DNA of 64,000 bases. It comes from Mycobacterium sp. PS03-16 (GTDB lineage: Bacteria; Actinomycetota; Actinomycetes; Mycobacteriales; Mycobacteriaceae). Position numbers and translations under genes: made by a program. The stretch spans positions 242,091-306,090 of the forward strand of contig NZ_SPQO01000003.1 of NCBI RefSeq assembly GCF_004570325.1, read 5' to 3'. Under the pieces are notes generated by a model. It saw only the letters and a program-made list of their open reading frames with translations, did no database searches and was not told the origin of the DNA. Below are positions 63,218 to 64,000 of the stretch, in pieces (position 1 is the first letter of the stretch; each line of letters begins with the position of its first letter).

Positions 63218-64000
63218 TTACCTGCTGGCGGCCAGATTGAGGCGCAGACAGGCGGCGGCGTCGTCGGGAAGGTGGTGCGTGGCCACCACGACGGTCCGGT
63301 CGGCCGGGAAAAGGCCGCCGGGAGTGAGTAGTTCGCTCAACAGCCGGCCGGCGTCGCCGGCGTCGAGGTGTTCGGTCGGCTCGTCGAGCAGCACCACCGG
63401 GAACGTCGAGACCAGCGCCCGGGCGAGCAGCAGACGGCGGCGCTGCCCGGCGGAGACCGCCGCGGCGCCACCGGTCAGCACGGTGGACAGCCCCTCGGGC
63501 AGGCCGTCCAGCCAGTCGCCCAGCCCCACGCGGTGCAACGCGGCCCGAAGCTCGTCGTCGGTGGCATCGCCGCGCGCCACGAGCAGGTTGTCCCGCACGG
63601 TGGTCGAGAAAAGATGGGCGTCCTCGGCGAAAAACGCTCGCGCACCGCAGGTCTGGTCGTCGCTGCGCGCCATCGCCATCAGCAGCGTGGTTTTGCCGGA
63701 CCCGCTGGGTCCGGTGACGGCGAGCCGGTCTCCCGGATGCAGCGCAACGGGTTTGGCCGCGGGGCGCTGCCGGGTGAGGGGTTCCGGGCTGACCAGGTCG
63801 GCAAGGCGGCGCGCGGCGATGCGCGCCCGGCTCAGCGCGACCGCCGCCGCGGGCAGCGCGGTGGTGGCCTCGAACGCCGACAGCGGCAGCAGCATGAGGA
63901 TCGCGACGGTGGTGGGCGCCACCGACCCGGCCAGTGCGATTCCGGCCACCGCCGCGCCGAGTACGCTGACCCCCATCGCGGCGGTGGGCGCGGCGGCGGC
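63218..64000 (-). CDS. cydC: Thiol reductant ABC exporter subunit CydC, C-terminal part
   Basis: The last 260 codons of an ABC transporter subunit (cf. Rv1620c); the start lies beyond the window. The end of the membrane domain is followed by the ATPase domain with Walker A GPSGSGKTT, signature VSAGQRRRL and Walker B VVLLDEPTEHLD, then the switch histidine ATHHLP. The signature is VSAGQ rather than LSGGQ, as in other actinobacterial CydC proteins. CydDC exports cysteine or glutathione-type thiols needed for cytochrome bd assembly. The identity rests partly on the neighbourhood. Confidence 0.85.
   Translation of the reverse strand, partial: AAAAPTAAMGVSVLGAAVAGIALAGSVAPTTVAILMLLPLSAFEATTALPAAAVALSRARIAARRLADLVSPEPLTRQRPAAKPVALHPGDRLAVTGPSGSGKTTLLMAMARSDDQTCGARAFFAEDAHLFSTTVRDNLLVARGDATDDELRAALHRVGLGDWLDGLPEGLSTVLTGGAAAVSAGQRRRLLLARALVSTFPVVLLDEPTEHLDAGDAGRLLSELLTPGGLFPADRTVVVATHHLPDDAAACLRLNLAASR

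Overview
The window is about 64 kb of high-GC actinobacterial chromosome. Gene content, gene order and protein sequence all point to a fast-growing mycobacterium (Mycolicibacterium type). The order dinB-ansA-lspA-rluA family-dnaE1-ddn-like-ilvA-treZ/Y/X-acyltransferase-bioA-bioF-bioD-bioB-nadA/B/C-hisDCBH-priA-impA-hisF-hisI-trpE...trpCBA-lgt-pyk-tesB-cydC follows the M. tuberculosis Rv1537-Rv1620c region as I remember it. The species cannot be fixed from the sequence alone. No tRNA, rRNA, CRISPR array, prophage or insertion sequence was found. Coding density is very high, with many 1-8 bp gene overlaps.

Layout. 1-9.3 kb: DNA polymerase IV, asparaginase, lipoprotein signal peptidase, a pseudouridine synthase, a RarD-type transporter, a TetR regulator and the replicative polymerase DnaE1. 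9.3-12.2 kb: small accessory genes, including a MerR regulator with a 19-bp-spacer promoter facing an F420/FMN-type oxidoreductase gene, and a Ddn-like protein. 12.2-21.9 kb: threonine dehydratase, then a four-gene leftward unit of a membrane acyltransferase followed by treX-treY-treZ (glycogen to trehalose). 21.9-28.3 kb: the biotin block bioA-bioF-bioD plus bioB-bsaP, with a divergent TetR gene that is almost certainly bioQ. The same operator, TGAACGGTGTTCA fused to a TAACCT -10 box, lies before bioF and between bioQ and bioB. 28.3-34.5 kb: a DUF2567 membrane protein, a secretory-lipase family protein, and the NAD de novo operon nadABC facing its Nudix-type repressor nrtR across a 23-bp operator. 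34.5-36.5 kb: a secreted glycine-rich PGRS-like protein without a PE domain, then a roughly 600-bp AT-richer intergenic region. 36.5-43.3 kb: the histidine operon. 43.3-51.6 kb: a peroxiredoxin, then trpE-TIGR02234-trpC-trpB-trpA-lgt, where Lgt carries an exceptional acidic C-terminal extension of about 600 residues built on 273-bp tandem repeats. 51.6-54.2 kb: a DUF222/HNH gene with a LexA-type SOS box over its start codon and two small membrane proteins. 54.2-64 kb: glutamate synthase gltBD, pyruvate kinase, TesB, a DUF4190 protein and the 3' part of cydC.

Regulation. Many starts here follow the mycobacterial leaderless arrangement: a TANNNT or GANNAT -10 box 6-8 nt before an ATG/GTG. This helps choose starts (dinB, ansA, lspA, TetR, bioA, bioQ, nrtR, hisD, bcp, trpE, DUF222, pyk). 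gltB is the clear exception, with a leader of about 55-60 nt that can fold over its Shine-Dalgarno sequence.

Most interesting items: the tandem-repeat tail of Lgt, the non-PE PGRS-like protein and its palindrome-rich leader, the SOS-box DUF222 gene, the gltB leader hairpin, the bioQ/bsaP biotin circuit, and the acyltransferase joined to the trehalose genes.
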